Source: Streptomyces griseorubiginosus (GTDB taxonomy: Bacteria > Actinomycetota > Actinomycetes > Streptomycetales > Streptomycetaceae). From it: a DNA stretch of 64,000 nt. This document shows positions 40,443 to 50,270 of the stretch, one piece after another. How positions within the stretch are numbered: position 1 is the stretch's first letter; the number at the start of each line of letters is the position of its first letter. The notes below the pieces were generated by a model. It worked only from the letters and a program-made list of their open reading frames with translations. It did not search any database and had not been told where the DNA came from. The stretch lies in contig NZ_KQ948738.1 in assembly GCF_001514195.1 (NCBI RefSeq), forward strand, positions 335,207-399,206, given 5' to 3'. The position numbers and the translations under genes are program-made.

Positions 40443-41723
40443 TTGTCCGATCCATGGGTGGCCCTGGAGGCGGGTGCCGACCCCGCCGAGCGGGTCCGGA
40501 TGCTGCTGCGGGCGCACGAGACGTTCACCGAGGCGGGTACGGTGCAGCGGCCGGTGCGCCCGGTGGTGGCGGATTCGTGGCGGCGTTCCGCGCGGGCGGG
40601 GGTGGGGCCCGACGGGACGGCGAGCGTCGAACTCAGCGACGGCGACCTCGGCGCGTACCGGGCGGAGCATCCGCTGGCGCGGGTCATGCCGTTGTTCCGT
40701 GAGCTGATGGGGACCTTCGCCTCCGACGGGGAGCATCTGCTCGCGGTGTGCGACGAGCACGGCAGGCTGCTGTGGGTCGAGGGGCACGCGACGACCCGGC
40801 GGAAGGCCGACCGGATGAACTTCGTGCCGGGGGCGCGGTGGTCGGAGACCGCGGTCGGGACGAACGCGCCGGGCACCGCGGTGGCGGTGGACCGGCCCGT
40901 GCAGGTGTTCGCGGCCGAGCACTTCATCCGCCGGGTGCAGCCGTGGACGTGCGCGGCGGCGCCGGTGCACGATCCGCGGACCGGGCGGGTGCTGGGAGCC
41001 GTGGACATCACCGGCGGGGACGGGCTGGCCCATCCGCACAGTCTGGGCTTCGTCCAGGCGGTCGCGCGGGCCGCCGAGTCGCAGCTGGCGCTGCTGCTCC
41101 CGCCCGAGACGGCCGCCGACACCCCCGAACTGAGCGCGCTGGGCCGGGACGAAGCGGTGTTCGCGAGCGCCGGACGCAGGATCAGGCTGAGCCGGCGGCA
41201 CAGCGAGATCCTGGTACTGCTGTCCCGGCACCCGGAGGGCCTGAGCGGGGACGAGCTGCTGTGCGCGCTGTACGAGGACGAGTCGGTGACGCCGGTGACG
41301 CTGCGGGCCGAACTGGCCAGGCTGCGGCGGGTGCTGGGTCCGGGGCTGCTGGCGTCGCGGCCGTACCGCCTGACCGTGCCGGTCGAGTCGGACGTGGCCG
41401 TCGTGGAGCGGCGGTTGGAGAGCGGGGCGGTCACGGGGGCGGCGCGGGGGTACACCGGTCCGCTGCTGCCCGCCTCGCGGGCCCCGGCAGTGGCACGGCT
41501 CAGGCGTCTGATCGCCGACGGGCTGCGCACGGCGTTGATCGCCCGCCGGGATCCCGACCTGCTGGCGGACTGGGCGCACGCGCCGTGGGGCGAGGACGAC
41601 CTCGACGTGTGGCGGGCGCTGGCGGCCGTACGGCCCACGGCGAGCGTGCGGTCCCGGCTGGCCGCGCTGGAGTCGGAGCTGGCCGCGCCGACGGCAACGT
41701 GGTTGCAACGTCCGCGCTTCTAG
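40443..41723 (+). CDS. GAF-domain transcriptional regulator (AcoR-like N-terminus)
   Basis: 426 residues with TTG start at 40443 (LSDPWVALEAGADP), preceded by GGGGAGG; an upstream ATG at 40407 is possible. The N-terminus resembles the effector part of acetoin-type regulators: 'RPVVADSWRRSARAGV' and a GAF domain at about 75-225 with 'HLLAVCDEHGRLLWVEGHA', 'VGTNAPGTAVAVDRPVQVFAAEHF' (parts) and 'VLGAVDITGG'. There is no sigma-54 AAA domain; instead a winged-helix-like C-terminal part (RRHSEILVLLSRHPEGLSGDEL and RAELARLRRVLG). Controls the adjacent aldehyde dehydrogenase, in Streptomyces usually with an alcohol or amine as effector. Confidence 0.85.
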   Translation: MSDPWVALEAGADPAERVRMLLRAHETFTEAGTVQRPVRPVVADSWRRSARAGVGPDGTASVELSDGDLGAYRAEHPLARVMPLFRELMGTFASDGEHLLAVCDEHGRLLWVEGHATTRRKADRMNFVPGARWSETAVGTNAPGTAVAVDRPVQVFAAEHFIRRVQPWTCAAAPVHDPRTGRVLGAVDITGGDGLAHPHSLGFVQAVARAAESQLALLLPPETAADTPELSALGRDEAVFASAGRRIRLSRRHSEILVLLSRHPEGLSGDELLCALYEDESVTPVTLRAELARLRRVLGPGLLASRPYRLTVPVESDVAVVERRLESGAVTGAARGYTGPLLPASRAPAVARLRRLIADGLRTALIARRDPDLLADWAHAPWGEDDLDVWRALAAVRPTASVRSRLAALESELAAPTATWLQRPRF

Positions 41724-41779
41724 CCTCACGCGCAGAGCCGCCCAACGGCGGGCGGCGCTGCTGAAGGAGGCTGGCCAGC

Positions 41780-43303
41780 ATGACCCGTTACGCGGCACCC
41801 GGCACCGAGGGCGCGATCGTCTCCTACCAGGCGCGCTACGACCACTTCATCGGTGGCGAGTACGTGCCGCCGGCGCGCGGGCAGTACTTCGAGAACCCGT
41901 CTCCGGTGAACGGGCAGCCGTTCACCGAGGTCGCGCGGGGTACCGCCGAGGACGTGGAGCGGGCGCTGGACGCCGCGCACGCCGCCGCGCCGGGCTGGGG
42001 CCGGACCTCGGTGACCGAACGCTCCGACATCCTCCTCAAGATCGCCGACCGGATGGAGGCGAACCTGGAGAAGCTCGCCGTCGCGGAGAGCTGGGAGAAC
42101 GGCAAGCCGGTCCGGGAGACCCTGGCGGCCGACATCCCGCTGGCCATCGACCACTTCCGCTACTTCGCTGGGGCGATCCGGGCCCAGGAGGGGTCGCTCG
42201 GCGAGGTCGACGACGACACGGTGGCGTACCACTTCCACGAGCCGCTCGGCGTCGTCGCGCAGATCATCCCGTGGAACTTCCCGATCCTGATGGCGACATG
42301 GAAGCTGGCTCCGGCCCTCGCGGCGGGCAACGCGGTCGTCATCAAGCCCGCCGAGCAGACCCCGGCCTCGATCCACTACTGGATGAGCCTGATCGCGGAC
42401 CTGCTGCCGCCGGGCGTGGTGAACATCGTCAACGGCTTCGGCGTGGAGGCGGGCAAGCCGCTCGCGTCGAGCCCGCGGGTGGCGAAGGTGGCGTTCACCG
42501 GCGAGACCACGACGGGGCGGCTGATCATGCAGTACGCCTCCGAGAACATCAAGCCGGTCACCCTGGAACTCGGCGGCAAGTCGCCGAACATCTTCTTCGA
42601 CGACGTCTGGGCGCGGGACGACGACTTCCGGGACAAGGCACTTGAGGGGTTCACGATGTTCGCCCTCAACCAGGGCGAGGTCTGCACGTGTCCGTCCCGG
42701 GCGTTGATCCAGAGCGGCAACTACGCCGACTTCCTCCAGGCGGCCGTGGCCCGCACCGAACTCATCAAGCCGGGCCATCCCCTCGACACCGACACGATGA
42801 TCGGCGCCCAGGCCTCCAACGACCAGCTGGAGAAGATCCTCTCCTACCTGGACGTCGGCCGCCAGGAGGGGGCGCGTGTGCTCACCGGCGGCGAACGGAT
42901 CGAGTACGACGGCGAGTTGAAGGGCGGTTACTACGTCCAGCCGACGATCTTCGAGGGCGACAACCGCATGCGGATCTTCCAGGAGGAGATCTTCGGCCCG
43001 GTCGTCTCGGTGACGTCCTTCGCCGACTTCGACGACGCCCTGAAGATCGCCAACGACACACTGTACGGGCTCGGGGCGGGCGTGTGGACCCGGGACATCA
43101 ACACGGCGTACCGCGCGGGCCGCGCGATCCAGGCGGGCCGCGTCTGGACGAACTGCTACCACGCGTACCCGGCGCACGCCGCGTTCGGCGGGTACAAGCA
43201 GTCGGGGATCGGGCGGGAGACGCACAAGATGATGCTGGAGCACTACCAGCAGACGAAGAACCTCCTGGTGTCGTACTCGCCGAAGAAGCTGGGTTTCTTC
43301 TAG
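41780..43303 (+). CDS. NAD-dependent aldehyde dehydrogenase
   Basis: 507-residue ALDH. Active-site Cys at codon 302 in NQGEVCTCPSRA, Glu near 263 in TLELGGK, NAD-binding FTGETTTG, and the late EEIFGPVV. The HxxP and 'YHAYPAHAAFGGYKQSGIGRE' C-terminus is that of ExaC/AcoD-type enzymes for acetaldehyde and other short aldehydes. It is separated by 56 bases from the GAF regulator; that gap holds a GCCGCC/GGCGGC hairpin and a strong AAGGAGG site. Followed by a strong terminator. Confidence 0.95.
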   Translation: MTRYAAPGTEGAIVSYQARYDHFIGGEYVPPARGQYFENPSPVNGQPFTEVARGTAEDVERALDAAHAAAPGWGRTSVTERSDILLKIADRMEANLEKLAVAESWENGKPVRETLAADIPLAIDHFRYFAGAIRAQEGSLGEVDDDTVAYHFHEPLGVVAQIIPWNFPILMATWKLAPALAAGNAVVIKPAEQTPASIHYWMSLIADLLPPGVVNIVNGFGVEAGKPLASSPRVAKVAFTGETTTGRLIMQYASENIKPVTLELGGKSPNIFFDDVWARDDDFRDKALEGFTMFALNQGEVCTCPSRALIQSGNYADFLQAAVARTELIKPGHPLDTDTMIGAQASNDQLEKILSYLDVGRQEGARVLTGGERIEYDGELKGGYYVQPTIFEGDNRMRIFQEEIFGPVVSVTSFADFDDALKIANDTLYGLGAGVWTRDINTAYRAGRAIQAGRVWTNCYHAYPAHAAFGGYKQSGIGRETHKMMLEHYQQTKNLLVSYSPKKLGFF

Positions 43304-43363
43304 AGCCACGACGTAGGGCTCCGCTTGGAAGACACCCTCGCAGCGGTGCCGCACGTCCACCAC

Positions 43364-43395
43364 CGCCCGACCGCGGAGGGATCCGCGGTCGGGCG
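43364..43395. terminator. Strong bidirectional terminator
   Basis: 14-base perfect stem CGCCCGACCGCGGA/TCCGCGGTCGGGCG with a 4-base GGGA loop, followed by TCCTTT. It lies between the aldehyde dehydrogenase and the end of the secreted-enzyme operon, serving both. Confidence 0.92.
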
Positions 43396-43402
43396 TCCTT
43401 TC

Positions 43403-44332
43403 TCAGTGGTCGAGGCCGAGGAAGGTGAGGGCGTAGGCGAGCATGCCGGACTGGGGCAGGGTGTGGCCCGCGCCCGCGATGCTGATGCCTTCCACCGGGG
43501 CCTGCGGGCCCGTGCCGCCGTAGCGGGTACGGGTCCAGGCCGGCCGCGGACCGTCGGTCGCGGACGGGGTCTGGCTCAGGCCCTGGAGGTTCGTCCACTG
43601 CTTGATCTCCTCGCCGAAGTTGCGGTAGGCGAGGGTCGTGTCGGTGGTGCCGTGCCACAACTGCATGCGCGGATAACGGCCGTTGTAGCCCGGATACATG
43701 GAGCGGGCCAGGTCACCCCACTGCTGGGCCGTCTTGCTGACGTTGCCGCCGGAGCACTGACCGTTCCACTGGGAACCGTCGCTGGTGGCGAAGCAGCCCG
43801 CCGGCACCCCGGAGAACGCGGAAGCGGCGCTGAACACGTCGGGGTACTCGGCGGCCAGCACGTTCGTCATCATGGCGCCCGAGGAGAATCCGCTGACGAC
43901 GACGCGGGCCGGATCGACGTTGTACCGCTGCCGGGTGTAGGCGACCATCGACATGATGCCGGTGGAGTCGCTGCCGCCGCCCCGCTTGAGCGCCGCCGGT
44001 GAGGAGACGTCGAAGCAGTGTCCGCTGCGGGTGGCCTCCGGCAGGACGATGATGTAGCCGTACCGGTCGGCGGCGGTGACGTAGTCGTGTCCGTTGCCGC
44101 CGAAGATCCCCCCGGCCGAGCCCCCGCAGTAGTGGACCAGGACCAGCAGGGCGGGCCGGGACGCCAGGCGGTCGGGCACGTACAGGTACATGTTGAGACT
44201 GGTGGGGTTGTTCCCGAAGCCGGTGACGCGGGTCAGGCTCGCCGCGGCCGCCGGTTGGGGCGCGAGGAGCGTCAGGACTGCGGCCAGGGGCAGTAACACC
44301 ATCGCCAGGGCCGCGTGCAGAGCGCGTCTCAC
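43403..44332 (-). CDS. Secreted PHB-depolymerase/feruloyl-esterase-like hydrolase (CE1 type)
   Basis: 309 residues, signal peptide MRRALHAALAMVLLPLAAVLT ending AAPQPAAA. The catalytic Ser lies in GFSSGAMMTNVLAAEYP, Asp in 'LWHGTTDTTLAYRNF' and His in 'AGAGHTLPQSG', the order of Esterase_PHB/CE1 enzymes, which release acetyl or feruloyl groups from xylan. No lectin module. Codon 13 (Leu) is TTA (44296-44294), implying dependence on the bldA tRNA. Last gene of an eight-gene unit on this strand; 45 bases from the next upstream gene. Confidence 0.9.
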   Translation of the reverse strand: MRRALHAALAMVLLPLAAVLTLLAPQPAAAASLTRVTGFGNNPTSLNMYLYVPDRLASRPALLVLVHYCGGSAGGIFGGNGHDYVTAADRYGYIIVLPEATRSGHCFDVSSPAALKRGGGSDSTGIMSMVAYTRQRYNVDPARVVVSGFSSGAMMTNVLAAEYPDVFSAASAFSGVPAGCFATSDGSQWNGQCSGGNVSKTAQQWGDLARSMYPGYNGRYPRMQLWHGTTDTTLAYRNFGEEIKQWTNLQGLSQTPSATDGPRPAWTRTRYGGTGPQAPVEGISIAGAGHTLPQSGMLAYALTFLGLDH

Positions 44333-44377
44333 AGGTGGACCTCTTTCCCGTGATCGTCGAGAGGGAGGGGTGGCGGT

Positions 44378-45703
44378 TCAGCTCTCGAGGCGCCAGCGCT
44401 GGTTCGTGCCGCCCGAGCAGCTCCAGAGCTGGATCTTCGTGCCGTTGGCCGTGCCCTGGCCGTTGGCGTCCAGGCAGAGGCCCGACTGCGCCGCGGTGAT
44501 CGTGCCGTCGGGGTTGACGTTCCACTGCTGGTCCGGCTGGCCGTTGCAGTCCCAGATCGCGGCCGGTGTGCCGTTGCCCGCCCCCTGGCCCACGCCGAGG
44601 CACTTGTTGCCGTAGATCACCAGCTGCTTTCCGGTGCTGTAGGTCCACCGCTGGTTGGTGCCGCCGTTGCAGTCCCACAGTTGGGCCTGTGTGCCGTTGG
44701 TGGTGGTGAAGTTGTTGATGTCGAGGCAGCGTCCGGACTGCTGGCCGACGATCTTCTGGTTGCCGGACGGCTGCGGGTCCGGCGGCGGCGTCGTGCCCGA
44801 GCCGAACTGGGTGAAGAACTGCCACACCGCCGCCGACGTCCAGGTGCGCCAGCCGTCGCCGGTGGAGCCGTCGACGGGGCCGGGGTCGTGGCCCGCTCCG
44901 TCGAACGCGGCCCAGACGACGGGGTATCCGGACCTGCATCCGGAGTAGGTGGTGATGATGTGCGTCAGGCTTCCGTAGGCCGGCTCGGGCGGGTTCTGCG
45001 GGGTGCAGCCGTTCGTCCGGACGAAGGTGTCACGCAGGTCTCGTCCCGACTGGATGGGCAGCACGTTGTCCCTGAGGCCGTGCAGTCCCATGTACGCGAT
45101 GGGCTGGTTGCCGCCGTTGCACCCGCTGAGGTTGGCTCCGGAGTAGACCGCGACCGCGCGGAAGACCGTGGCCCGGGAGCAGGCGAGGGCGTACGACATC
45201 CCGCCGCCGTAGCTGAAGCCGCCGGCGAACAACTGGGTGGTGTCGACGCACAGGCCCGCTTCGATCTGGTTGACCATGGCGTCGACGAAGGCCACGTCCT
45301 GGCCGCCGGGATTGGCCCAGCCGTTGCCGTTGCCCTGGGGGGCGACGAAGATCGTGCCGTTGTTCGCGTTGTCCGCCAGGCGCCGCAGGCCGTAGTAGGA
45401 CCAGTTGTACCCGTCCGTTCCACCCGAGTCGACGTCGTTCGCGGTGCCGCCCCGCCAGTGGAAGCCGAAGATCAGCCGGTAGGGGCGGTTGCTGTCGTAG
45501 CCGGCGGGGACCCGCAGGATGTAGCTGCGGTTCTGGCCGCCGCTCTGGATCGTGTGGTTACCGCTGGCGAGCGCCGGGGGCTTGCCGCAGCCGGTGCTGG
45601 CCGCCGCGGGTGCCCTGAGACCGCTGCTGAACGAGGTGCCCGCAGTGGTCAGGACGAGAAGCAGCGCGGCCACGAGGGACATCAAGAGCGGTTTGCGTTT
45701 CAT
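44378..45703 (-). CDS. Secreted esterase (CE1-like) with C-terminal ricin-type lectin (CBM13)
   Basis: 441 residues with ATG at 45703 behind GAGGAAGG; the GTG two codons upstream is less likely. Signal peptide (MKRKPLLMSLVAALLLVL) to about residue 33. The catalytic part (about 37-300) has the Ser in FAGGFSYGGGMSY, and His in the 'FDGAGHDPGPV' segment. A PPPDPQPSG linker leads to a complete beta-trefoil (about 315-441) with three QxW repeats (QRW, QQW, QRW). Expected to release acetyl or feruloyl groups from plant polymers while bound to them. 23 bases separate it from the fucosidase gene. Confidence 0.9.
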   Translation of the reverse strand: MKRKPLLMSLVAALLLVLTTAGTSFSSGLRAPAAASTGCGKPPALASGNHTIQSGGQNRSYILRVPAGYDSNRPYRLIFGFHWRGGTANDVDSGGTDGYNWSYYGLRRLADNANNGTIFVAPQGNGNGWANPGGQDVAFVDAMVNQIEAGLCVDTTQLFAGGFSYGGGMSYALACSRATVFRAVAVYSGANLSGCNGGNQPIAYMGLHGLRDNVLPIQSGRDLRDTFVRTNGCTPQNPPEPAYGSLTHIITTYSGCRSGYPVVWAAFDGAGHDPGPVDGSTGDGWRTWTSAAVWQFFTQFGSGTTPPPDPQPSGNQKIVGQQSGRCLDINNFTTTNGTQAQLWDCNGGTNQRWTYSTGKQLVIYGNKCLGVGQGAGNGTPAAIWDCNGQPDQQWNVNPDGTITAAQSGLCLDANGQGTANGTKIQLWSCSGGTNQRWRLES

Positions 45704-45726
45704 ACACACCTTCCTCTGTCATGGAT

Positions 45727-47709
45727 TCAGACCGCGGTGATGGTCCATGCGTTGTTGGTGCTGGAGTTCGGCGTCCACAGCACCGTCGTCGAACCGGCCG
45801 TGGTGCTGCCGCTGCCGTCGAGGGCGGTGCCGGTGCCGCGGTTGACGATCTGGTAGCGGTTGTTGCCGAGGCCGGTGAGTGACCACTGCTGGTTGTTGCC
45901 GCCGTTCCATGCCTCCTGGCGGGCGGGAGCGCCGTTGGCGGTGTTGCCCCAGCTGTCGGCGGCCATGCCGTTGGTGCGGTTCATGATCCGGTAGTAGCCG
46001 TTGCCGAGGTCGATCAACTGCCACTGGAGGTTGGTGCTGCCGTCGTAGTTCCACTGCTTGAGGTTGGAGCCGGAGGCCACGTTGCCCCCGCTGTCGAGCA
46101 CCAGTCCGCTGGTCACGTTGGCGATCCTGACCCAGGTCGTGGAGCCGCCCGGCGCGCCCAGGACGGGGATCTCACCGGAGAAGGTGAGCTTGACCGTGTA
46201 CGCCAGCGCGCTGAACGGCGCGTTGGACGAGGGCATGGTGAGGTGCAGGCCGGAGGCGTCCTGGGTGGGTGCGGGCAGGTCGATGTAGGTGCCGGCGGTG
46301 TTGTTGAGGAGTTGGGCGCGCGTCAGGCTGCTGAGGTTGATCTGGTTGGAGTTCAGCGTCGCGATGGTCAGGGTGCCGCCCTGCCAGCCGAGGGCGGTGG
46401 CGTAGAGCACCTTGTTGTCCTTGCTGCGGGTGAACCGGACGTCCTGCGGTTTGCCCGCGACCGGTCCGCTGAAGGAACCCCCACCCATCTTGGTGGGGCC
46501 TTCGCCGTAACTGGCCCAGGAGCGGGTGGAATAGACCGCCTCTCCGAAGCGGCCCAGCCAGTCCCCCATGGCGAGCAGGATGGACTGCTGTCCGGAAGGG
46601 ATGGTGCCGTCGGCCATCGGGGCGATGTTCAGCAGCATGCTCCCGCCCTTGCTGACCCGGTCGATCAGCGAGTGGAGCAGGGCCTGCGTCGAGTAGTAGC
46701 CGATGCCGACCGTGTAGCACCAACTGGAGGAGGAGATGCTGTCGTCGGTCAGCCAGTAGGGGGTGAGCAGCCCGGCGGGGCCGCCGCGCTCGAAGTCGAA
46801 GACCTCACCCTTGTTGTTGAAGCCGTCCTTGTAGGTCGCGGCCACGTCCTTGTTCCACGCGACCGCCTGGTTGTAGTAGTGCGCGAGGAACTGGAGCCGG
46901 TAGGACTCCTGCACCTGGTTCAGGGCGAAGTCCTGCCACAGCAGGTCCGGTTGGTAGCCGTCGACGACCTCGACCAGCTTGTCGTACCAGAGCTTGTTCT
47001 CCGCCGCCGAGCCCTGCTGGCCGTAGAGGATGCGCAGCGTCGGGTCCGACTGGGACGGCACATGGTCGTAGTAGCCGTTGAAGTGGTAGGCGTGGTGCAG
47101 GGAGGTCATGAACTTCAGCCCCTGCCCGCGGATGGCCTGGGCGTGCAGTCCCACCAGGTCCAGTTTTGGGCCGTGCTGGACCGAGTTCCACGGGTTGGAG
47201 CGGCTGTTCCACATGGAGAAGCCGTCGTGGTGTTCGGCGACCGGTCCTGCGAACCGGGCGCCCGCGGCCTTGAACAGCCGCGCCCAGGCGTCGGGGTCGA
47301 AGTTGCCGCCCTGGGAGGCCAGTTTGGGGGCGAACTGAACAAAGTTGCCCGCCTTGTCGCGGGCGCCGTCGATGAAGTTGTTGTAGGGCCAGGCCGAGGG
47401 GTCGCCGTAGGTGGCCTTGTGGTGGTTGTTCTCGGCCGAGCCGCCGATGTACATGTTGCGCGGGTACCACTCGTTGCCGAACGCCGGGACGCTGAAGGCG
47501 CCCCAGTGGTAGTAGATGCCGAACTTGGCGTCCTGGAACCAGCCGGGAGCCGGAGGGTGCTGGTCCACGGAGGACCAGCTCGGGGTGTAGCTCTGCGGGC
47601 CCTCGGTCGCGGCGGCATCTGGTGCGAACCGCAGCAGGCCGACGGCTGTCGCGGCACCGGCCGCCGCCAGCAGCCGGCGCCGGCTGAGCGGCAGGGGGGA
47701 GGAAGTCAT
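45727..47709 (-). CDS. Secreted alpha-L-fucosidase (GH29) with C-terminal lectin-like module
   Basis: 660 residues. Tat signal SRRRLLAAAGAA at the N-terminus, unlike the Sec signals of its neighbours. The GH29 fold follows: 'WFQDAKFGIYYHWGAFSVPAFGNEWYP' in parts, 'EHHDGFSMW', 'QPDLLWQDFAL' with the nucleophile Asp, and 'SKGGSMLLNIAPMADG'. The C-terminal 135 residues (about 525-660) are a diverged ricin-B-like trefoil of the RicinB_lectin_2 type (LQWQL, NQQW, NNAW), a different class from the CBM13 modules beside it. Removes alpha-fucose from plant polymers. 56 bases from the GH59 gene. Confidence 0.92.
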   Translation of the reverse strand: MTSSPLPLSRRRLLAAAGAATAVGLLRFAPDAAATEGPQSYTPSWSSVDQHPPAPGWFQDAKFGIYYHWGAFSVPAFGNEWYPRNMYIGGSAENNHHKATYGDPSAWPYNNFIDGARDKAGNFVQFAPKLASQGGNFDPDAWARLFKAAGARFAGPVAEHHDGFSMWNSRSNPWNSVQHGPKLDLVGLHAQAIRGQGLKFMTSLHHAYHFNGYYDHVPSQSDPTLRILYGQQGSAAENKLWYDKLVEVVDGYQPDLLWQDFALNQVQESYRLQFLAHYYNQAVAWNKDVAATYKDGFNNKGEVFDFERGGPAGLLTPYWLTDDSISSSSWCYTVGIGYYSTQALLHSLIDRVSKGGSMLLNIAPMADGTIPSGQQSILLAMGDWLGRFGEAVYSTRSWASYGEGPTKMGGGSFSGPVAGKPQDVRFTRSKDNKVLYATALGWQGGTLTIATLNSNQINLSSLTRAQLLNNTAGTYIDLPAPTQDASGLHLTMPSSNAPFSALAYTVKLTFSGEIPVLGAPGGSTTWVRIANVTSGLVLDSGGNVASGSNLKQWNYDGSTNLQWQLIDLGNGYYRIMNRTNGMAADSWGNTANGAPARQEAWNGGNNQQWSLTGLGNNRYQIVNRGTGTALDGSGSTTAGSTTVLWTPNSSTNNAWTITAV

Positions 47710-47765
47710 GTGGGGCCTTTCGGAAGGATCGGGCGGGCTCGGGAGTCCGCCCGCCGGTCACGGGG

Positions 47766-50174
47766 TCAGTCGCGCGTCCACTTCTGGCTGCTGCCGCCGT
47801 TGCAGGTCGACAGCTGGAGCGGGGTGCCGTTGGCCGTTCCGGCGCCGGTGGCGTCCAGGCAGAGACCGGACTGGACGCCGGTGAGGGTGCCGTCGGTGCG
47901 GAACGTCCACTTCTGGTTGGCGCCGCCGTTGCAGTCCCAGATGGTCACCTTGGTGCCGGGGGTGGTGCCCTGTCCGGCCGCGTCCAGGCAGGCGCTGCCG
48001 TAGACCCGCAGCTCACCGGCCGAGGTGTTCGTCCACTGCTGGTTGCTGCCGCCGTTGCAGTCCCACAGCGCCACCTGGGTGCCGGCCGTGTGCGACTGGT
48101 TCGGCACGTCCACGCACCGGCCGGAGGCGGTCCCCACGATCGCGCCGGTGGTGCCGCCGTCGTTTCCGCCGCTGCCGGGGGTGATGGACAGGTTGTCGAA
48201 CTGAGCCGTCTCGCCCTGGCTGGTCCCGTAGCCGATCTGGCCGGTCGCCCAGGTGCCGTCGCTCGCGGAACCGACCGTGGCACCGTCGACGACCGCGGTG
48301 ATCGTGGCGCCGGAGAAGGTGAGGCCCAGGGTGTGCCAGCGGTTGGTGCCCAGCGCGGCGGTCGTGCCGCGGGCCAGGGTGGCGACGGTGTTGTTGGTGT
48401 TCGAGTTGAGGATCGACCAGGCTCCGGTGTCGCTCACCCGCAGGCGGTAGGCGTTCTGCCCGCCGCCGCGGTCGTAGTCGTGCGCGCCCGCACGGCCGAT
48501 CAGTTCGACGTAGCCGGGCTGTTCGAGCAGCACGTCCGACGAGACCGTGTAGTTGCCCCAGCCCGTCTCTCCGAGCAACGCGTGCGGATCCGTCAGCGAG
48601 TCCCAGGTGATCGGCTTCTGCGGGCTCATCTGGCGCACGCACATCCCGGCGCGGCCGCCGCCGCAGCCCACCGCCTCGAAGGCGCCCTGCCAGTCCATGA
48701 GGTACTTCGCCTCGGTGCCGGTGGCGTTGCCGTCGAAGGAGTCGCTGTACGGCAGCTTCAGTGAGGCCTTGGCCGGGCCGGTGGCGGTGCCCTTGCCCTG
48801 CCCGGTCGTGGTGGTCAGGGTGTAGAGGTGGCCGGGCCGCGCGGTCAGGCTGAAGGTGCCGCCGGACGGGGTGATGTCGGTGGCGTGCACGAAGTGGTCG
48901 GCCGTGTTGCCGGACCTGACGTCGGTGGACCAGACGTGCACGGTTCCGGTGGACAGCCCCCCGGTGACGCTGAAGTTCAGCGTCTGGTCGCCGCCGGCGT
49001 CCATCGTCTCGACGACCGTGGACCAGTCGGAGTTGTTGGGGGACTTGAGCGACACGTAGCTTCCGTTGGCGCGGTTGCCGCCGATGTAGCCGCTGGAGGA
49101 GTCGAGGTACCGCCACCCCGGGGCGGTGAACTGGCTGGTGTGCGCCATCACCCAGGCGTTCTTGCCGATCGAGTAGGCGCCGGACCACGGCTGCGCGGCC
49201 AGGGCGAGACCCATCGTGGGGTACGGCAGGTTGGGGGTGAGGGCGGCGACGACCGGCCAGTTGAGGTAGGCGGTCATCCGTCCGTCGATGTACCCGCGGT
49301 TGATGCCGCGGGCCACGGCCTGCGCTCCCCCGTTGTAGTCGTCCGAGCCGTTCTCGCTCGCCCACAGGGGCTTGCCGGACGACAGGGCCGCCGCGGGCAC
49401 CGAGCAGTCGGACTGGGCCGACCGGTAGCCGCAGGGGTAGTGCGTGCCGATGGCGCTCACGGCGGAGGCGAACGACGCGTTGGAGTTGATGTCGTTGGCC
49501 ACGCCCCAGTCCGAGTCGGCGGCGACGATCTTGACGCTGCCGTAGCCGTTGCTGTTGAGCGCGCTGCGTAGCTGCTGGTACCAGGAGACGTTGTAGCCGC
49601 GCTCGTTCCAGCCGCCGAGGTAGTCGATGCTCAGCCCGTGCTTCTTGGCGCAACCCAGCCACGCGAGGTCGTAGTTGACCATGTCGGTGGACCAGAAGTT
49701 GCCGCCGCCGATCCAGCCGGGGGCGCCCCAGGCGAGCCCGTACAGCTTGAGGTTCGGGTTGCGCGCCTTGGCCTGCTCCATCAGCCACCACTCGTAGCCC
49801 CGGTCGCAGTTGAGGTCGGACCGGGTGTGCTGGTGGCTCGGCTCGGCGCCCGAGGTGGAGTTGGTGTCGCCGCCGATCTCCGCCTTGAGGATCTGGAGGG
49901 AGGCGCCGTAGCCGGGCTTGAACAGGTAGTCGAGGATCTGGCCGCGCTGGGGCTCTGGGTAGTCGATCAGGAGTCTGCTGTTGCCGCCCCCGCCGCTGAT
50001 GGCGCCGACACCGTCGAAGACACGGCCGCCGGAGGTGCCGTTGAGGGTGATGGAGGTGGCGGCCTGGGCGGGCGCGGCGGCCGTGCCGACGACGCCGCCG
50101 GCGGTCAGGAGGAGGCCCGCGACGACGGCCGTCGGGACACGCAGGCGCCGTAACAGCCGTGCGATTGCTGACAC
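47766..50174 (-). CDS. Secreted GH59 galactosidase with C-terminal CBM13
   Basis: 802 residues; GTG at 50174 behind AAAGGATCC. Signal peptide with 'VPTAVVAGLLLTAGGVV' ending AAPAQAA. GH59 catalytic part (to about 460): 'FDGVGAISGGGGNSRLL' (parts), acid/base E in YLGGWNERGYN, and nucleophile E in PLWASENGSDDYN. A jelly-roll follows, then a CBM13 beta-trefoil with QQW, QKW, QKW. GH59 enzymes act on beta-galactosides (galactocerebrosidase, exo-beta-galactosidase). Codon 8 (Leu) is TTA (50153-50151). It is the fifth gene of the eight-gene unit. Confidence 0.92.
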   Translation of the reverse strand: MSAIARLLRRLRVPTAVVAGLLLTAGGVVGTAAAPAQAATSITLNGTSGGRVFDGVGAISGGGGNSRLLIDYPEPQRGQILDYLFKPGYGASLQILKAEIGGDTNSTSGAEPSHQHTRSDLNCDRGYEWWLMEQAKARNPNLKLYGLAWGAPGWIGGGNFWSTDMVNYDLAWLGCAKKHGLSIDYLGGWNERGYNVSWYQQLRSALNSNGYGSVKIVAADSDWGVANDINSNASFASAVSAIGTHYPCGYRSAQSDCSVPAAALSSGKPLWASENGSDDYNGGAQAVARGINRGYIDGRMTAYLNWPVVAALTPNLPYPTMGLALAAQPWSGAYSIGKNAWVMAHTSQFTAPGWRYLDSSSGYIGGNRANGSYVSLKSPNNSDWSTVVETMDAGGDQTLNFSVTGGLSTGTVHVWSTDVRSGNTADHFVHATDITPSGGTFSLTARPGHLYTLTTTTGQGKGTATGPAKASLKLPYSDSFDGNATGTEAKYLMDWQGAFEAVGCGGGRAGMCVRQMSPQKPITWDSLTDPHALLGETGWGNYTVSSDVLLEQPGYVELIGRAGAHDYDRGGGQNAYRLRVSDTGAWSILNSNTNNTVATLARGTTAALGTNRWHTLGLTFSGATITAVVDGATVGSASDGTWATGQIGYGTSQGETAQFDNLSITPGSGGNDGGTTGAIVGTASGRCVDVPNQSHTAGTQVALWDCNGGSNQQWTNTSAGELRVYGSACLDAAGQGTTPGTKVTIWDCNGGANQKWTFRTDGTLTGVQSGLCLDATGAGTANGTPLQLSTCNGGSSQKWTRD

Positions 50175-50270
50175 GGTGGGATCCTTTCGAAGGTGGGGGG
50201 TGTCCACGGCCGGTGCGGTCGACGGACGGTCCAGGACGGTTGAGGACGGTTCAGGACGGTTCAGGACGGT